A DNA stretch of 64,000 nt from an uncultured Paracoccaceae bacterium (GTDB lineage: Bacteria; Pseudomonadota; Alphaproteobacteria; Rhodobacterales; Rhodobacteraceae). The first letter of the stretch is position 1; the number at the start of each line of letters is the position of its first letter. The stretch is from the NCBI GenBank assembly GCA_947498415.1, contig CANMKB010000009.1:1-64000 (forward strand), written 5' to 3'. Below, in pieces: positions 35,209-44,855 of this stretch. Under the pieces are notes generated by a model that had not been told where the DNA came from, did no database searches, and saw only the letters and a program-made list of their open reading frames with translations. The position numbers and the translations under genes are program-made.

Positions 35209-36388
35209 CTACGCGCCCCCATGCGTTTTGGACCAGCGCTTCGATTTCGCCGTTTACCGAATTCAAAGATTCGATGGCGCGATCATACGTGCTCCGTGTG
35301 AACTGAGATTTCTCAACTTCGTAGAGTGTTTGCTTGGTGATCCCGGCATCTGAAATCGCCGTGGACTTTAGAACCGGGTGATTGAGCACGTGTTCGCCAA
35401 ACATGGAGCGCATAAAGCTCACCATTTGGTTCTGTGGCCCATCACCGGGCTCGTAACGTGTCACCACATAACGCATCCAGTCATAAGACATGTCGCCTCC
35501 GGCTTCGGCCACAACGCCCAATAGATTGGATGTCATAAGCAAAAACTGACACATCGACATCACATCCAACATCTGTGGATGGACGGTCACCAGCACTGCC
35601 GTTGCAGCTGACAACGCACTCATCGTCAAAAAGCCGAGTTGTGGTGGGCAATCCATCACAACGACATCGTAATCGCCTTCAATTTCCGCCAAAACATCGC
35701 CGACTCGGGTGAAAAACAGATTTCCCGAACGTTCCGCGATGGCGCGGGGTGTTTCATGCTCAAACTCCATCAAATCCAGGTTGCCCGGGATGATGTCGAG
35801 GTTTGTGAAATAGGTCTTTTGGATAATATCACGCACGGGCACCGGGTCATCGTAGCGAATGGCGTCATACAATGTGCCGCCATCCAAAAGATCAAATTCG
35901 GGTTGAAACCCGTGCAGCGCACTTAGGCTCGCCTGAGGGTCAAGGTCGACGGCAAGTACTTTGTAGCCGTCCAAAGCCATCTTTTGCGCCAAATGCGCAG
36001 AGGTCGTGGTTTTACCAGAGCCACCTTTGAAGTTGATAACCGTAATCACCTGCAAATGATCACCTGTGCGACGACCGGGCAGATAGGTGCCGGGCACTTT
36101 TGCACCGACCTCGAGCAGTTCACGCAGAGACTGAATGTCTTCGGGAGAGTAATATCGGCGACCGCCTGCCCGAATTTCCGGTTCTGGGCCTTTTCCATCC
36201 AAGTGCAACTTGCGCAGATAGGCATCTTTGACGCCTAACAAATTTGCGGCCTCGCCCGAAGTGAATTTGCGAAGCTCTTTGCTCGCATTCGGGGGGAACA
36301 ATTGCTCACGATGCGCCTGAAGACGCTCGGATAACTTTAAAGCGTGTTCGCCAACGAGTTGGTCGATGCGCTCTTGGATTGGGTTCAT
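35198..36388 (-). CDS. repA: Partition ATPase RepA (ParA family)
   Basis: A protein of 396 residues. The N-terminal part (about 40-95) is a MerR-like helix-turn-helix, used in repABC autoregulation. The deviant Walker A KGGSGKTT is at 121-128, with VLAVDLDPQASLSAL (Walker A') and VVMDCPPQLGFLT later. RepA drives segregation of the replicon and represses the operon with RepB. The 349-base gap 36389-36737 upstream holds the promoter, a DnaA box and a parS-like site. Confidence 0.95.
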   Translation of the reverse strand: MNPIQERIDQLVGEHALKLSERLQAHREQLFPPNASKELRKFTSGEAANLLGVKDAYLRKLHLDGKGPEPEIRAGGRRYYSPEDIQSLRELLEVGAKVPGTYLPGRRTGDHLQVITVINFKGGSGKTTTSAHLAQKMALDGYKVLAVDLDPQASLSALHGFQPEFDLLDGGTLYDAIRYDDPVPVRDIIQKTYFTNLDIIPGNLDLMEFEHETPRAIAERSGNLFFTRVGDVLAEIEGDYDVVVMDCPPQLGFLTMSALSAATAVLVTVHPQMLDVMSMCQFLLMTSNLLGVVAEAGGDMSYDWMRYVVTRYEPGDGPQNQMVSFMRSMFGEHVLNHPVLKSTAISDAGITKQTLYEVEKSQFTRSTYDRAIESLNSVNGEIEALVQNAWGRVDGT

Positions 36389-36547
36389 AGTACCCTCTGT
36401 TGTATTTTACCGCTCATGGTTCGTCGTTTTGCGAACCGGTGTTTATGGGCTGCCGCCGTTTGTTACGGAGAAAGCCGTTTTATTCACTTATTAGCGTAAT
36501 TGTTTGCCCGGGCAATGGGATTCTGGCAAGTGTTTTCTACAGAGGGC

Positions 36548-36556
36548 TGTGGATAA
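36548..36556 (-). other. DnaA box
   Basis: TGTGGATAA is the complement of TTATCCACA, the perfect DnaA box. It lies 160 bases upstream of repA. RepABC plasmids start within repC, so the role here is uncertain; it may link operon expression to DnaA. Confidence 0.5.
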
Positions 36557-36676
36557 GTTAAGTGCACGCCATTTACACACCCTGGGCCCTGCCTAAATAG
36601 TGTCTATATTAGGCTCTATTTCAGCATAAATCACAGCAAAACAACAGCTTGCCGCAACCAATCTGTCAACTTGCAA

Positions 36677-36692
36677 ATTGACAGCTGTCAAC
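36677..36692. other. parS-like centromere site 3, upstream of repA
   Basis: ATTGACAGCTGTCAAC is identical to site 1 except for the first base. It lies about 290 bases upstream of repA and 46 bases downstream of the glycerate kinase stop. With sites 1 and 2 it brackets the repABC module. Confidence 0.65.
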
Positions 36693-36737
36693 AATGGCAA
36701 GCCCCTGATTCAACGGAATTTTCAATAAAACCGCTTC

Positions 36738-38000
36738 TTAGCTTTCTACAGCAGATCTTAGGAAAACCTGTACGTCTGCGACGTTTGTTCCTGTTCCGCC
36801 GGTCATTAGGTGATCATTTGACAAAGCCAAAGCAGCATAGCTGTCGTTGTTTTCCAGCAACGCAGATAAGTCACCCCCGGCGGCGTAAACCCGGGCCACG
36901 GTCTGAGAATCAACCAATCCGCCGGCCGAATCTGTGGGGCCATCTCGCCCGTCAGTCCCACCGCTTAGAAACACCCAATCGCCCCTGAGCCGATCTTGCG
37001 CAGCATGTGCAACACGAAGGGCTAATTCTTGGTTCCGACCGCCCAGACCTGACCCATTCAGTTGAACGGTGGTTTCCCCACCAAAAATGAGGGCAATAGG
37101 CCTGTTCAGCGGCGCCCGCTCGGCGGCTTGCAGAATGTAATCCGCAGCAGCGCCCACGTCTCCTACCAGATGGTCGCTCACTATCTCTGTTTGATAAGAG
37201 CTCGGTGTCGCAGCTAGCATCGCATCTAGGCTGTGACGGTTAGAGCCAACCAATGTGTTTTCCGCTGTCGCGAAAGGATCGTCCGTTTGTTTACGCTGCA
37301 ACAGGTCTTTGACAGGTTGCGGGGCTGCATCCCAAATCCCTGCGCCTTTCATCAACGCGATGGCATCTTTGGGTGTCCCAATCGGCGAAACGGTGGGCCC
37401 CGAAGCGATGGCACGCAGGTCATCACCGATCACATCGCTTAGTATGTATGCCATGACCGGGGCAGGGGCCGCGTGTTTTAGAAAACCGCCGCCCTTTAGG
37501 TCTGAAAGCTGCTGACGGATCAAATTCATGTCATTGATCTCAAGACCGCTTCCCAGCAAAAGCGCATTCAATTGAGATTTGTTTTCAAGGCTAAGGCCTT
37601 TGATTGGCGCAATCATCAAGGCAGAGCCGCCACCGGACACGAGTGCGATAACGCGGTCATCGGCCTCTGCTTTCTTAAGCAGTGCAATGACAGCTTTGCC
37701 CGCGGCGGCCGATGCGGCGTCTGGGACGGGATGCGCACCAGCAATGACGGTTGCACCGGGAATATCAGACAGGTTCTCTGGGTTTGTGACCACCAGAGCT
37801 TGGTCGACTTGGGGCAAAATGCGCAAGGTTTCACGCATCATAGGAACGGCGGCTTTGCCTACGGCGATCACGAAGGTGCGGCCCGGGCCGTGATTTACGA
37901 TCGGCGCATTGGCCAAAGCGGTACGCATCGCCAGAGCAGGATCTGCCCGTTCGACAGCAGCCATAAACATGTGCTTTGCGATGCTGCGCAGATCATCCAT
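36738..38000 (-). CDS. Glycerate 2-kinase (MOFRL/GckA family)
   Basis: A protein of 420 residues. The N-terminal glycerate kinase domain (DUF4147) has FVIAVGKAAVPMM, GAHPVPDAAS and ALVSGGGSALM. The C-terminal MOFRL domain has IALIFGGETTVQLNG, GRNQELALR and SGGTDGRDGPTDSAGG. The enzyme makes 2-phosphoglycerate from glycerate, feeding glycolate, serine-cycle or tartrate breakdown products into central metabolism. Old annotations call it hydroxypyruvate reductase TtuD. It is probably transcribed alone or with the Nudix gene 54 bases upstream. Confidence 0.9.
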   Translation of the reverse strand: MDDLRSIAKHMFMAAVERADPALAMRTALANAPIVNHGPGRTFVIAVGKAAVPMMRETLRILPQVDQALVVTNPENLSDIPGATVIAGAHPVPDAASAAAGKAVIALLKKAEADDRVIALVSGGGSALMIAPIKGLSLENKSQLNALLLGSGLEINDMNLIRQQLSDLKGGGFLKHAAPAPVMAYILSDVIGDDLRAIASGPTVSPIGTPKDAIALMKGAGIWDAAPQPVKDLLQRKQTDDPFATAENTLVGSNRHSLDAMLAATPSSYQTEIVSDHLVGDVGAAADYILQAAERAPLNRPIALIFGGETTVQLNGSGLGGRNQELALRVAHAAQDRLRGDWVFLSGGTDGRDGPTDSAGGLVDSQTVARVYAAGGDLSALLENNDSYAALALSNDHLMTGGTGTNVADVQVFLRSAVES

Positions 38001-38054
38001 TTCATGCCCTCACCATTTGGCGACAGTTAGCGCTCGCAATTTAAGGGATGCAAC

Positions 38055-38489
38055 TTATTTCTGAGCGTCTTGCAGCCGAAGCGTTGCCACGCGTACGACA
38101 TCATCACTCATGTCTCGAGTCCCAGCGAGGACTTCGTCTTTATGAACCCATTCAGCCGCTGCTGCATCATCTGCCGCAAGGGGTTCTCCGTCAACGTACT
38201 CACACGTCACAGCGGCAATTAAATAATGATAAGAAGTGTCCTGTGAATCGGCACGACCAATCGCATCAACATTGGTGAGGTAACAAGTTGCCTGCGCCCG
38301 AACACCCGTTTCTTCAAGCAATTCTCTTTGCGCAGCGGCCAATCCTGTTTCACCAAATTCAACGTGCCCGCCTGGAAACCCCCATAAGCCGCGACCAGGA
38401 TTTTTGCCGCGTTGCACCATCAGAAAGTGATCTTGATGAAGAACGACGGCAATGGCGCCAAGTTTGGGGGCAGGGGGGGATGTCGTCAT
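38055..38489 (-). CDS. Nudix hydrolase
   Basis: A protein of 144 residues from ATG 38489, preceded by GAGAG; earlier in-frame codons overlap tupA. The Nudix box GHVEFGETGLAAAQRELLEE with the following TGV is complete (G-x5-E-x7-R-E-x2-E-E). WGFPGG stands before it. The family hydrolyses nucleoside diphosphates linked to another group; ADP-ribose pyrophosphatase or 8-oxo-dGTPase activity is possible. It follows tupA by 13 bases and may be co-transcribed with the tungstate transporter. Confidence 0.9.
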   Translation of the reverse strand: MTTSPPAPKLGAIAVVLHQDHFLMVQRGKNPGRGLWGFPGGHVEFGETGLAAAQRELLEETGVRAQATCYLTNVDAIGRADSQDTSYHYLIAAVTCEYVDGEPLAADDAAAAEWVHKDEVLAGTRDMSDDVVRVATLRLQDAQK

Positions 38490-38502
38490 ACCGCTCTCGA
38501 AT

Positions 38503-39309
38503 TCATGGCTTTGCGTTAAATATAAACAAAACCTCTCCATTAAGGCGATAGCCGTTGATGAGGTCTTTTGCACGGTCACTTATCAACCAGTTCTCTAACG
38601 CATGCGCCGCTTTATCATTTACGTGTGGATGCGTTTGCGCATTGATGGGCAGATAGGCATATTGATTGAATAGCGCTTCGTCGCCAGCGAATAACAGGGC
38701 CAAGTCGCCTTTGTTGCCAAACTTCAGCCAGCTGGCGCGATCGCTTAAGATATAGGCTGACATCCCAGAGGCAGCATTCAAAGATGCGCCCATGCCCGCA
38801 CCCACGGCCATGTACCAATCAGAGGGAAAGGTCGTGGGGTCTTCATTTGCAGCGTGCCAAAGTGCACGTTCTTTCTTGTGTGTCCCGCTTTCATCCCCTC
38901 GAGAAACGAACGGGTGGGATGCGGTTTTGATTGCAGTAAGCGCTTCAACAATGTGTTTTGCATTTGCAACCGCAGCCGGGTCGTCCGAAGGGCCCACTAG
39001 AACAAAGTCGTTATACATGATCTCAGTGCGATGCGGCGCGTTGCCTTGGGTGACAAAGTCTAGTTCGGCCTGTTTGGAATGAACCAGAATTGCATCAACA
39101 TCGCCAGCCGCACCCAACCGCAAGGCTTGGCCGGTTCCGACGACAAGTAATTGAACCTCTAGGCCTAGATCCTTCTTAATCTCTGGAAGGAGGACATCCG
39201 ACAGTCCCGAGTTATGAAATGACGTTGTCACAGCCAGTTTCATTTCATCGGCAGCACAGGCGACCCCCATGCATGCCGAAAGAACTGCAGCCATCAGGGC
39301 GATTTTCAT
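38503..39309 (-). CDS. tupA: Tungstate ABC transporter substrate-binding protein
   Basis: A protein of 268 residues with signal peptide MKIALMAAVLSACMGVACA. The mature N-terminus LAVTTSFHNSGLSDVLLP resembles the TTxSxxxSGL oxyanion-binding motif of TupA. VGTGQALRLGAAGDVDAILVHS and FVSRGDESGTHKKE are further TupA hallmarks. It should bind tungstate with high affinity in the periplasm. Its start overlaps the ATPase stop by 4 bases. No tungsten or molybdenum enzyme is encoded in the window. Confidence 0.9.
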   Translation of the reverse strand: MKIALMAAVLSACMGVACAADEMKLAVTTSFHNSGLSDVLLPEIKKDLGLEVQLLVVGTGQALRLGAAGDVDAILVHSKQAELDFVTQGNAPHRTEIMYNDFVLVGPSDDPAAVANAKHIVEALTAIKTASHPFVSRGDESGTHKKERALWHAANEDPTTFPSDWYMAVGAGMGASLNAASGMSAYILSDRASWLKFGNKGDLALLFAGDEALFNQYAYLPINAQTHPHVNDKAAHALENWLISDRAKDLINGYRLNGEVLFIFNAKP

Positions 39310-40022
39310 TCGACAATGTCTCCGTTTAAATAGGCCTTTGCTGGGCCGGATTGTGGGTTTTCAAAAAACTCTGGCGCCGGGGTGTGCTCTTGAACTTGGC
39401 CTTTGTGCAAAAAGACGACGTCGGTCGCCAATCTGCGCGCCTGCCCAATGTCATGGGTCGCCATGATGACTCTGATCCCTGACGTATGAGCGGTCTGTAG
39501 CAGATGCTCAATTTCACGGGTTGCGCTGCCATCAAGGTTTGCGCAAGGCTCGTCAAGAAACAGAAGCTCTGGATCTGTGATCAACGCCCGCGCAAGCGCC
39601 ATTTTTTGCCGCTCGCCTCCGGATAATACACGTGCTCTGCGTTCTGCGGCGTCGGCCAATCCAACGCGCTCCAGCCAACTTTGCGCAAGTTCACTGGCCG
39701 CTCGCTTTTGCATACCGCGCACGATCATTGGGTAGGCAACATTTTCGCGGGTGGTTCTGCGCATGATGACCGGGCTTTGAAACACAAAGGCTTGCCGTGC
39801 GCGCACGACCTGCTGCGGTGCATTCCATTCGATCTGGCCAGCGGCCGTGCGCTCTAATCCGTGGATCGTTTTTAGGAGGGTCGATTTGCCTGCGCCATTG
39901 GGACCCATCACCATGGTAAAACCGTCACTCGGAAACGCGACAGATACAGGGCCAAGCAGGCGTTTGCCGCGTTTGCGCACCTCGACCTGATGCAATGACA
40001 GCGGAAGTATAGAGCCTACCAT
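39306..40022 (-). CDS. tupC: Tungstate ABC transporter ATP-binding protein
   Basis: A protein of 238 residues with Walker A MGPNGAGKSTLLKTI (about 38-52), signature LSGGERQKMALARAL (about 134-148) and Walker B LFLDEPCANLD. It is encoded between the permease and the binding protein and overlaps both. The set matches TupBCA. Similarity to phosphate and molybdate ATPases is expected, but the TupA partner decides the call. Confidence 0.88.
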   Translation of the reverse strand: MVGSILPLSLHQVEVRKRGKRLLGPVSVAFPSDGFTMVMGPNGAGKSTLLKTIHGLERTAAGQIEWNAPQQVVRARQAFVFQSPVIMRRTTRENVAYPMIVRGMQKRAASELAQSWLERVGLADAAERRARVLSGGERQKMALARALITDPELLFLDEPCANLDGSATREIEHLLQTAHTSGIRVIMATHDIGQARRLATDVVFLHKGQVQEHTPAPEFFENPQSGPAKAYLNGDIVE

Positions 40023-40720
40023 CGGCCGCTGACCTCGGTTTTAGAGAGACTGTGGATCACGAGATTAACAGCAATGGCCAAAAGGATCAGAACAAATCCA
40101 AGGCCCAAGGCGAGGGCGAACTCCCCCTTTCCGGTTTCCAGTGCAATGGCCGTGGTCAGAACACGGGTGACATGATCAATGTTGCCGCCGACGATCATAA
40201 TTGCCCCAACTTCACCAATCCCTCTGCCAAAACCTGCAAGCGCGGCGGTAAGCAGGGCGCGCCGGCCGTCCCAAAGCAGAGTGCGTATGCGTTGGCCGCG
40301 GGTGGTGTTCAGAGAAATGAGCAAGTCGTGGTATTCCGCCCAAAGGTCCCGGATGGCTTGATGGGCGATCGACGCAATCAACGGGGTCAAGATGACGACT
40401 TGCGCAATGATCATTGCGGTGGGTGTAAAGAGCAATCCGAATACGCCAAAAGGGCCGGACCGAGACAAAAGCAGATAAACGATCAGCCCGACCACCACAG
40501 GGGGCAGACCCATCAATGCATTCAAAACAGCTATGGTCAGCCGCCTGAAACGAAACCGTCGCACGGCCAGCCAGCACCCAAACGGCAAACCGATCACCGC
40601 AGCAATCGCAACAGCGCTAGTGGTCACGTAAAGCGACCGCAGGGAAATTTCGATGAGGTCTGGATCTAACGTTACAATCAGATGAAACGCGGAAATGAGA
40701 CCCTGCAGAATGTCGTTCAT
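40016..40720 (-). CDS. tupB: Tungstate ABC transporter permease
   Basis: A protein of 234 residues if ATG 40720 is the start; an in-frame start at 40792 would add 24 residues and neither has a clear ribosome-binding site. About five membrane segments are seen. Motifs are SLYVTTSAVAIAAVIGLPFG, LMGLPPVVVGLIVYLLLSRSGPFG and GFGRGIGEVGAIMIVGGN, all typical of TupB. It is divergent from glpR, and its 3' end overlaps tupC by 7 bases. Confidence 0.88.
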   Translation of the reverse strand: MNDILQGLISAFHLIVTLDPDLIEISLRSLYVTTSAVAIAAVIGLPFGCWLAVRRFRFRRLTIAVLNALMGLPPVVVGLIVYLLLSRSGPFGVFGLLFTPTAMIIAQVVILTPLIASIAHQAIRDLWAEYHDLLISLNTTRGQRIRTLLWDGRRALLTAALAGFGRGIGEVGAIMIVGGNIDHVTRVLTTAIALETGKGEFALALGLGFVLILLAIAVNLVIHSLSKTEVSGRW

Positions 40721-40878
40721 CGTCACTGTCTTTGGTGTCAGGGCCTCAACATTAAGCGATCCCGCGTTGGAAAAAACCCATGAAAGCGACATTGAGGGGT
40801 GGTTTTATGCAAAAAGCGTCAGTTTATCACAAAACGTGACGGGCTGAGTCGAAGTTGGGTAAAGACTTTGACGAATGC

Positions 40879-40911
40879 GTTCATTTGAGCTAATACGAAC
40901 TCAATATGAAC
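40879..40911. promoter_or_regulatory. Inverted repeat before glpR, probable GlpR operator
   Basis: GTTCATTTGAG (40879-40889) is mirrored by CTCAA-T-ATGAAC (40900-40911) with one extra base in the right arm. It ends 23 bases before the glpR start, a usual place for DeoR-type autoregulation. It is also within 90-190 bases of the tupB start, so it could affect both directions. Confidence 0.5.
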
Positions 40912-40934
40912 AATTACGTTGAAAAGCACGCCAA

Positions 40935-41708
40935 ATGCCACTGAATGAACGCCAAGAAGATATTCTAATCCTCCTCCGGGAAGAGGGACGGGTTGAAGTG
41001 GATGATCTGGCAAGCCGATTTACGGTCACCACTCAGACCGTAAGACGTGATTTGGCAGAATTGTGTGACCGCGGCCTTGCGACGCGAACACACGGTGGGG
41101 CGCGCAACCTCGTATCCGCCTCCTCCTTTGGATATGAGGAACGCCGCCTTGCCCAAGCGTCCCAAAAAGAGCGGATCGCGCGCAGTGCAGCAGATTTGAT
41201 CTCTAACGGGAGCTCAATTCTACTGAATATTGGCACGACCACTGAGCAAGTCGCAGCGGCGCTTGCCACGCATGAAAACCTGACGGTGATTACGAACAAC
41301 ATTAATGTTGTGCATATCCTGCGCGGGGCACGGCTTGATCGCTTGATCGTTGCAGGCGGGTCAGTCCGCCAAAGCGATGGCGCAGTGGTGGGCGCCGAGG
41401 CGGTCGAATTTATCGAACGGTTCAAAGCGGACTATGCGGTCATTGGCACCTCATCATTGGACGAAGACGGCGCGATCCTTGATTTTGATGAACGCGAAGT
41501 GGCTGTGGCGCGCGCCATTCTGCGCAATGCACGTACGAAAATTCTTGTGACCGATGTCAGCAAGTTCGAACGCAACGCGCCAGTGCGGATCTGTGCGGTC
41601 AGCGAGCTTGACTACGTCATCACCGATAAACGCCCACCCGAGGCTTTTGTAAAAGCGGCCGAGGCTGGGGGAACGAAACTTATCAATTTGGAAGACTCCG
41701 ATGTCTGA
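40935..41708 (+). CDS. glpR: DeoR family regulator, GlpR-like
   Basis: A protein of 257 residues. The N-terminal NERQEDILILLREEGRVEVD and the FTVTTQTVRRDLAELC helix-turn-helix are standard DeoR features. The C-terminal sugar-phosphate sensor domain has NIGTTTEQVAAAL, ITNNINVVHIL and DYAVIGTSSLDEDGAILDFD. It overlaps glpD by 8 bases, so it should be the repressor of glycerol-3-phosphate use, relieved by glycerol-3-phosphate. Inverted repeat 40879-40911 is a candidate site. Confidence 0.9.
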   Translation: MPLNERQEDILILLREEGRVEVDDLASRFTVTTQTVRRDLAELCDRGLATRTHGGARNLVSASSFGYEERRLAQASQKERIARSAADLISNGSSILLNIGTTTEQVAAALATHENLTVITNNINVVHILRGARLDRLIVAGGSVRQSDGAVVGAEAVEFIERFKADYAVIGTSSLDEDGAILDFDEREVAVARAILRNARTKILVTDVSKFERNAPVRICAVSELDYVITDKRPPEAFVKAAEAGGTKLINLEDSDV

Positions 41709-43272
41709 CACTTCTAAAACCTATGATCTTTTTGTGATCGGTGGCGGTATCAATGGCTGTGGTATTGCGCGCGATGCAGCAGGGCGGGGCATGACCGTGG
41801 CGTTGGCAGAGATGAGCGATCTGGCGTCAGCCACGTCGTCCGCATCCACCAAACTGTTCCACGGTGGCCTGCGGTATTTGGAATTCTTTGAATTCCGGTT
41901 GGTTAAAGAAGCCTTGGTAGAGCGCGAGACCTTGCTGCGCGCCATGCCACACATCAGCTGGCCGATGCGGTTCGTGCTGCCGTATCACAAAGACATGCGG
42001 TTTGAGAGCCAAACGCCGACTTCAAAATTGCTGACACTGTTTATGCCATGGATGAAAGGGCGCCGTCCTTCATGGTTGATCCGATTTGGCCTGTTTTTGT
42101 ACGATAACCTGGGGGGGCGCAAAATTCTTCCGGGGACGCAGACCCTTGATTTGACACAAGCGCCAGAGGGCACACCTTTGCAGGATCGCTTTGCGAAAGC
42201 CTATGAATATTCGGACTGCTGGGTTCAGGATAGCCGATTGGTGGTTCTCAACGCGCGGGACGCTCAGGAACGGGGCGCAAAGATCATGACGCGCACCAAG
42301 GTGACACAAGCCCGTCGCGACGGCGACATCTGGGTGATCTCTACGGAGGCCAATGGCGTAGAGCGCGAGTTTCGTGCCAAGATGCTAGTGAACGCGGGCG
42401 GTCCTTGGGTCATGGATGTGATCAACGGCGTTGCGGGCATCAATTCCAACGAAGGGGTACGTTTGGTACGCGGTAGCCACATCGTAACCAAGCGCCTGTA
42501 TGATCATGATAAATGCTACTTCTTCCAAGGTGAAGACGGGCGCATTATCTTTTCGATCCCGTATGAGCAGGATTTCACTTTGATCGGTACAACCGATGCC
42601 GAACATAGTGACTTTAATGAAAAGCCTGTCTGTACCGATGAAGAACGCGATTATCTTTTGAAATTTGCCTCGGGGTATTTCAAACAGTCTTTGACCCAAG
42701 ACGATGTCGTCTGGACATATTCGGGTGTTCGACCGCTTTACAATGACGGTGCATCAAGTGCGACGGCTGCGACACGCGACTATGTATTACGTGTGAATGC
42801 CGATGGTGGTGCGCCGGTGTTGAATGTCTTTGGCGGTAAAATCACCACCTATCGTCGCTTGGCTGAAAGTGCCTTGGAAGAAATTGGGAAGTTCTTTCCA
42901 GGCCTCCCAGAAACGTGGACAGCGGGCGTTCCGATGGCTGGCGGAGAGTTCCCAGTCGACGGAGTGGACGCTCTTATCGCGAAGGTCCAATCGAGTTATC
43001 CATTTTTGTCAGATCATGATGCGCTACGTCTTGTGCGTACTTACGGCACCGAAGTCTTCGAGATGTTTGGGGCCGCGAAATCAGCCGAGGAGCTTGGCCA
43101 ATCGTTTGGTGGGGGTATCACCGAGGCCGAAGTTCGGTGGGCAATGGAGCACGAATGGGTTGTCGAAGCAGACGACTTTTTGTGGCGGCGCACGAAACTT
43201 GGTTTGAGGCTAAGTCAGGATGAAATCAAAGACCTTGAAAAATTCGTGGTAGCACAGAAAAAGGCCGCCTAA
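41701..43272 (+). CDS. glpD: Aerobic glycerol-3-phosphate dehydrogenase
   Basis: A protein of 523 residues, normal for GlpD. The FAD-binding VIGGGINGCGIARDAAGRG (about 12-30), SSASTKLFHGGLRYLEF, and C-terminal FGGKITTYRRLAE are the family hallmarks. The enzyme oxidises glycerol-3-phosphate to DHAP at the inner membrane and passes electrons to quinone. It overlaps glpR. No glycerol kinase or facilitator gene is next to it. The 363-base gap 43273-43635 after it is noncoding and holds one hairpin. Confidence 0.96.
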   Translation: MSDTSKTYDLFVIGGGINGCGIARDAAGRGMTVALAEMSDLASATSSASTKLFHGGLRYLEFFEFRLVKEALVERETLLRAMPHISWPMRFVLPYHKDMRFESQTPTSKLLTLFMPWMKGRRPSWLIRFGLFLYDNLGGRKILPGTQTLDLTQAPEGTPLQDRFAKAYEYSDCWVQDSRLVVLNARDAQERGAKIMTRTKVTQARRDGDIWVISTEANGVEREFRAKMLVNAGGPWVMDVINGVAGINSNEGVRLVRGSHIVTKRLYDHDKCYFFQGEDGRIIFSIPYEQDFTLIGTTDAEHSDFNEKPVCTDEERDYLLKFASGYFKQSLTQDDVVWTYSGVRPLYNDGASSATAATRDYVLRVNADGGAPVLNVFGGKITTYRRLAESALEEIGKFFPGLPETWTAGVPMAGGEFPVDGVDALIAKVQSSYPFLSDHDALRLVRTYGTEVFEMFGAAKSAEELGQSFGGGITEAEVRWAMEHEWVVEADDFLWRRTKLGLRLSQDEIKDLEKFVVAQKKAA

Positions 43273-43457
43273 ATTCGATGAATTTTGGAAGTGAGGCTGA
43301 TGGGTCGCGACAAACGAATCACGATTCGTTTTTGTAGGAAATGCAAATAACAAATTTGAGAACCGGCTTAGATTTATAAAGTGCGTATTTCAGGTGCAGA
43401 TAACGCCGCTTAGAAATTCATAAAGCGCTGAAAAAAAAGCATTTATACAAATACACG

Positions 43458-43481
43458 GGGCCGCACATTTCTGCGCGGCCC
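43458..43481 (+). terminator. GC hairpin downstream of glpD
   Basis: GGGCCGC (43458-43464) pairs with GCGGCCC (43475-43481) around a 10-base loop, followed by TTCACATT. It lies 186 bases after glpD and 155 bases before the convergent gene. The T-run is weak, so it may act as a poor intrinsic terminator. Confidence 0.5.
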
Positions 43482-43635
43482 TTCACATTCCAGCGTCACC
43501 CTCCAAATCCCTGATGCGCCGGAATAGCTGTATTCTGTATAGTTTCTGTAGGTTTGCGCGGTGTTACAAGAATGTCAAACTTTACTGAGATATATCAGCA
43601 TCTGATGATGCCGTAACCTAGTGCACAAATTTTGC

Positions 43636-44742
43636 TCAAGCTGCCTGAATATGAGCCAAAACTTCCCCGACTTGGAAAAGCGCACCGAACTCTGTTTCCA
43701 GAAACTCTGAGAACACGACCTGCTCTTGCCTCACAAATCCACGTTGCGGTAGTCGCCGTTGCCGGAGTAGATCGACTGCGCCCAACACGCCTGCGGCCGT
43801 GGTGATCTGAATGGCGCTCCAAATTTCGCCATCAATTTCACGGGCAAAGCTTTTGTTGATATAGCTTTCTTCACAAAGCACCCCGTCTTTGTGGCCTTTG
43901 GCTGTGCAATACACCAGTACCACGTCTTGATCGGTGCGAGGGAGCGCTGTTTCAAAGATTTCCTTGAGCAAGTCGCGGCGTTTTTCCAGGCCAAGGTCAT
44001 GAAGCAAGAGCTTTAACACCTCACAATGTCCCGGATAGCGTATGGACCGGTAAGACACCGCTTGGGCCTTGCCCAAAAGTGTTTCGGGCAGGGTCCCCAA
44101 TCCACCTGAGGTGTTGAAACACTCATACTCAATCCCGTCGTGCCCAAGGGTTTCGTAATTTTCAAGCGGTGCGGTTTTCACACGTGCGCCGTCAACGATT
44201 GCGTCACATGGATTGCAGTATTCATTGATCAAACCATCCGTTGACCAGGTGAGGTTGTATTTCAACGCATTGGTCGGAAACATCGGCAGCGCCCCAACCC
44301 GCATGTGAAGACTGTCGAGTTCATCAAACTTTGAGGCAAGTGCCGCACCAGCAATTCCAACAAATCCGGGTGCAAGGCCGCATTGCGGCATAAACACGGT
44401 ATCCGCACCCTCGGCCAGTTTTCTTACGGCTTGTGTGGCCTCAACGTCTTCGGTCAAGTCAAAGTAATGTGCGCCCGCCAGTTTGGCCGCGGCGGCAATA
44501 TTCGGGGTGAGGAAATAGGGCGCCGCAGAAATAACCGCGTGAAACCCTGCTAAAGATTCAGACAGGCCTTCCACATCTGTTGCATCGATTTGTCTGGTCG
44601 GGATGCCTGAATTGCGAAAGGTCGCAAGGCACGCCAAGTCATGATCGGCGACGGTTACGGCGTAGGATTTTGATTTTTCCAAAAGCGTGGCGATCATTCG
44701 ACCTATGGTTCCACCACCAACAACGCAAACATTCCATTGCAT
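43636..44742 (-). CDS. Saccharopine-dehydrogenase-like NAD(P)-dependent oxidoreductase
   Basis: A protein of 368 residues from ATG 44742 with GAGGAG 10 bases upstream; an in-frame codon at 44775 is less likely. The Rossmann motif [15 protein letters not shown] is at the N-terminus. It is followed by [27 protein letters not shown] (seen as VISAAPYF and [11 protein letters not shown]), [16 protein letters not shown] and a C-terminal domain like lysine dehydrogenase or carboxynorspermidine dehydrogenase. The substrate is probably an amino acid adduct; which one cannot be read from sequence. An Lrp/AsnC regulator lies 113 bases upstream on the same strand. Confidence 0.82.
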   Translation of the reverse strand: MQWNVCVVGGGTIGRMIATLLEKSKSYAVTVADHDLACLATFRNSGIPTRQIDATDVEGLSESLAGFHAVISAAPYFLTPNIAAAAKLAGAHYFDLTEDVEATQAVRKLAEGADTVFMPQCGLAPGFVGIAGAALASKFDELDSLHMRVGALPMFPTNALKYNLTWSTDGLINEYCNPCDAIVDGARVKTAPLENYETLGHDGIEYECFNTSGGLGTLPETLLGKAQAVSYRSIRYPGHCEVLKLLLHDLGLEKRRDLLKEIFETALPRTDQDVVLVYCTAKGHKDGVLCEESYINKSFAREIDGEIWSAIQITTAAGVLGAVDLLRQRRLPQRGFVRQEQVVFSEFLETEFGALFQVGEVLAHIQAA

Positions 44743-44855
44743 GTGCACTACTCCTCTTTGAAACCAGCGTCGCATTTGGCGTGTTCATTTCAGAGGGATC
44801 AAGTTGACGAATGGGCCTATAGAGCGGTCAAATTGACATCAATTTCGTCATACCG

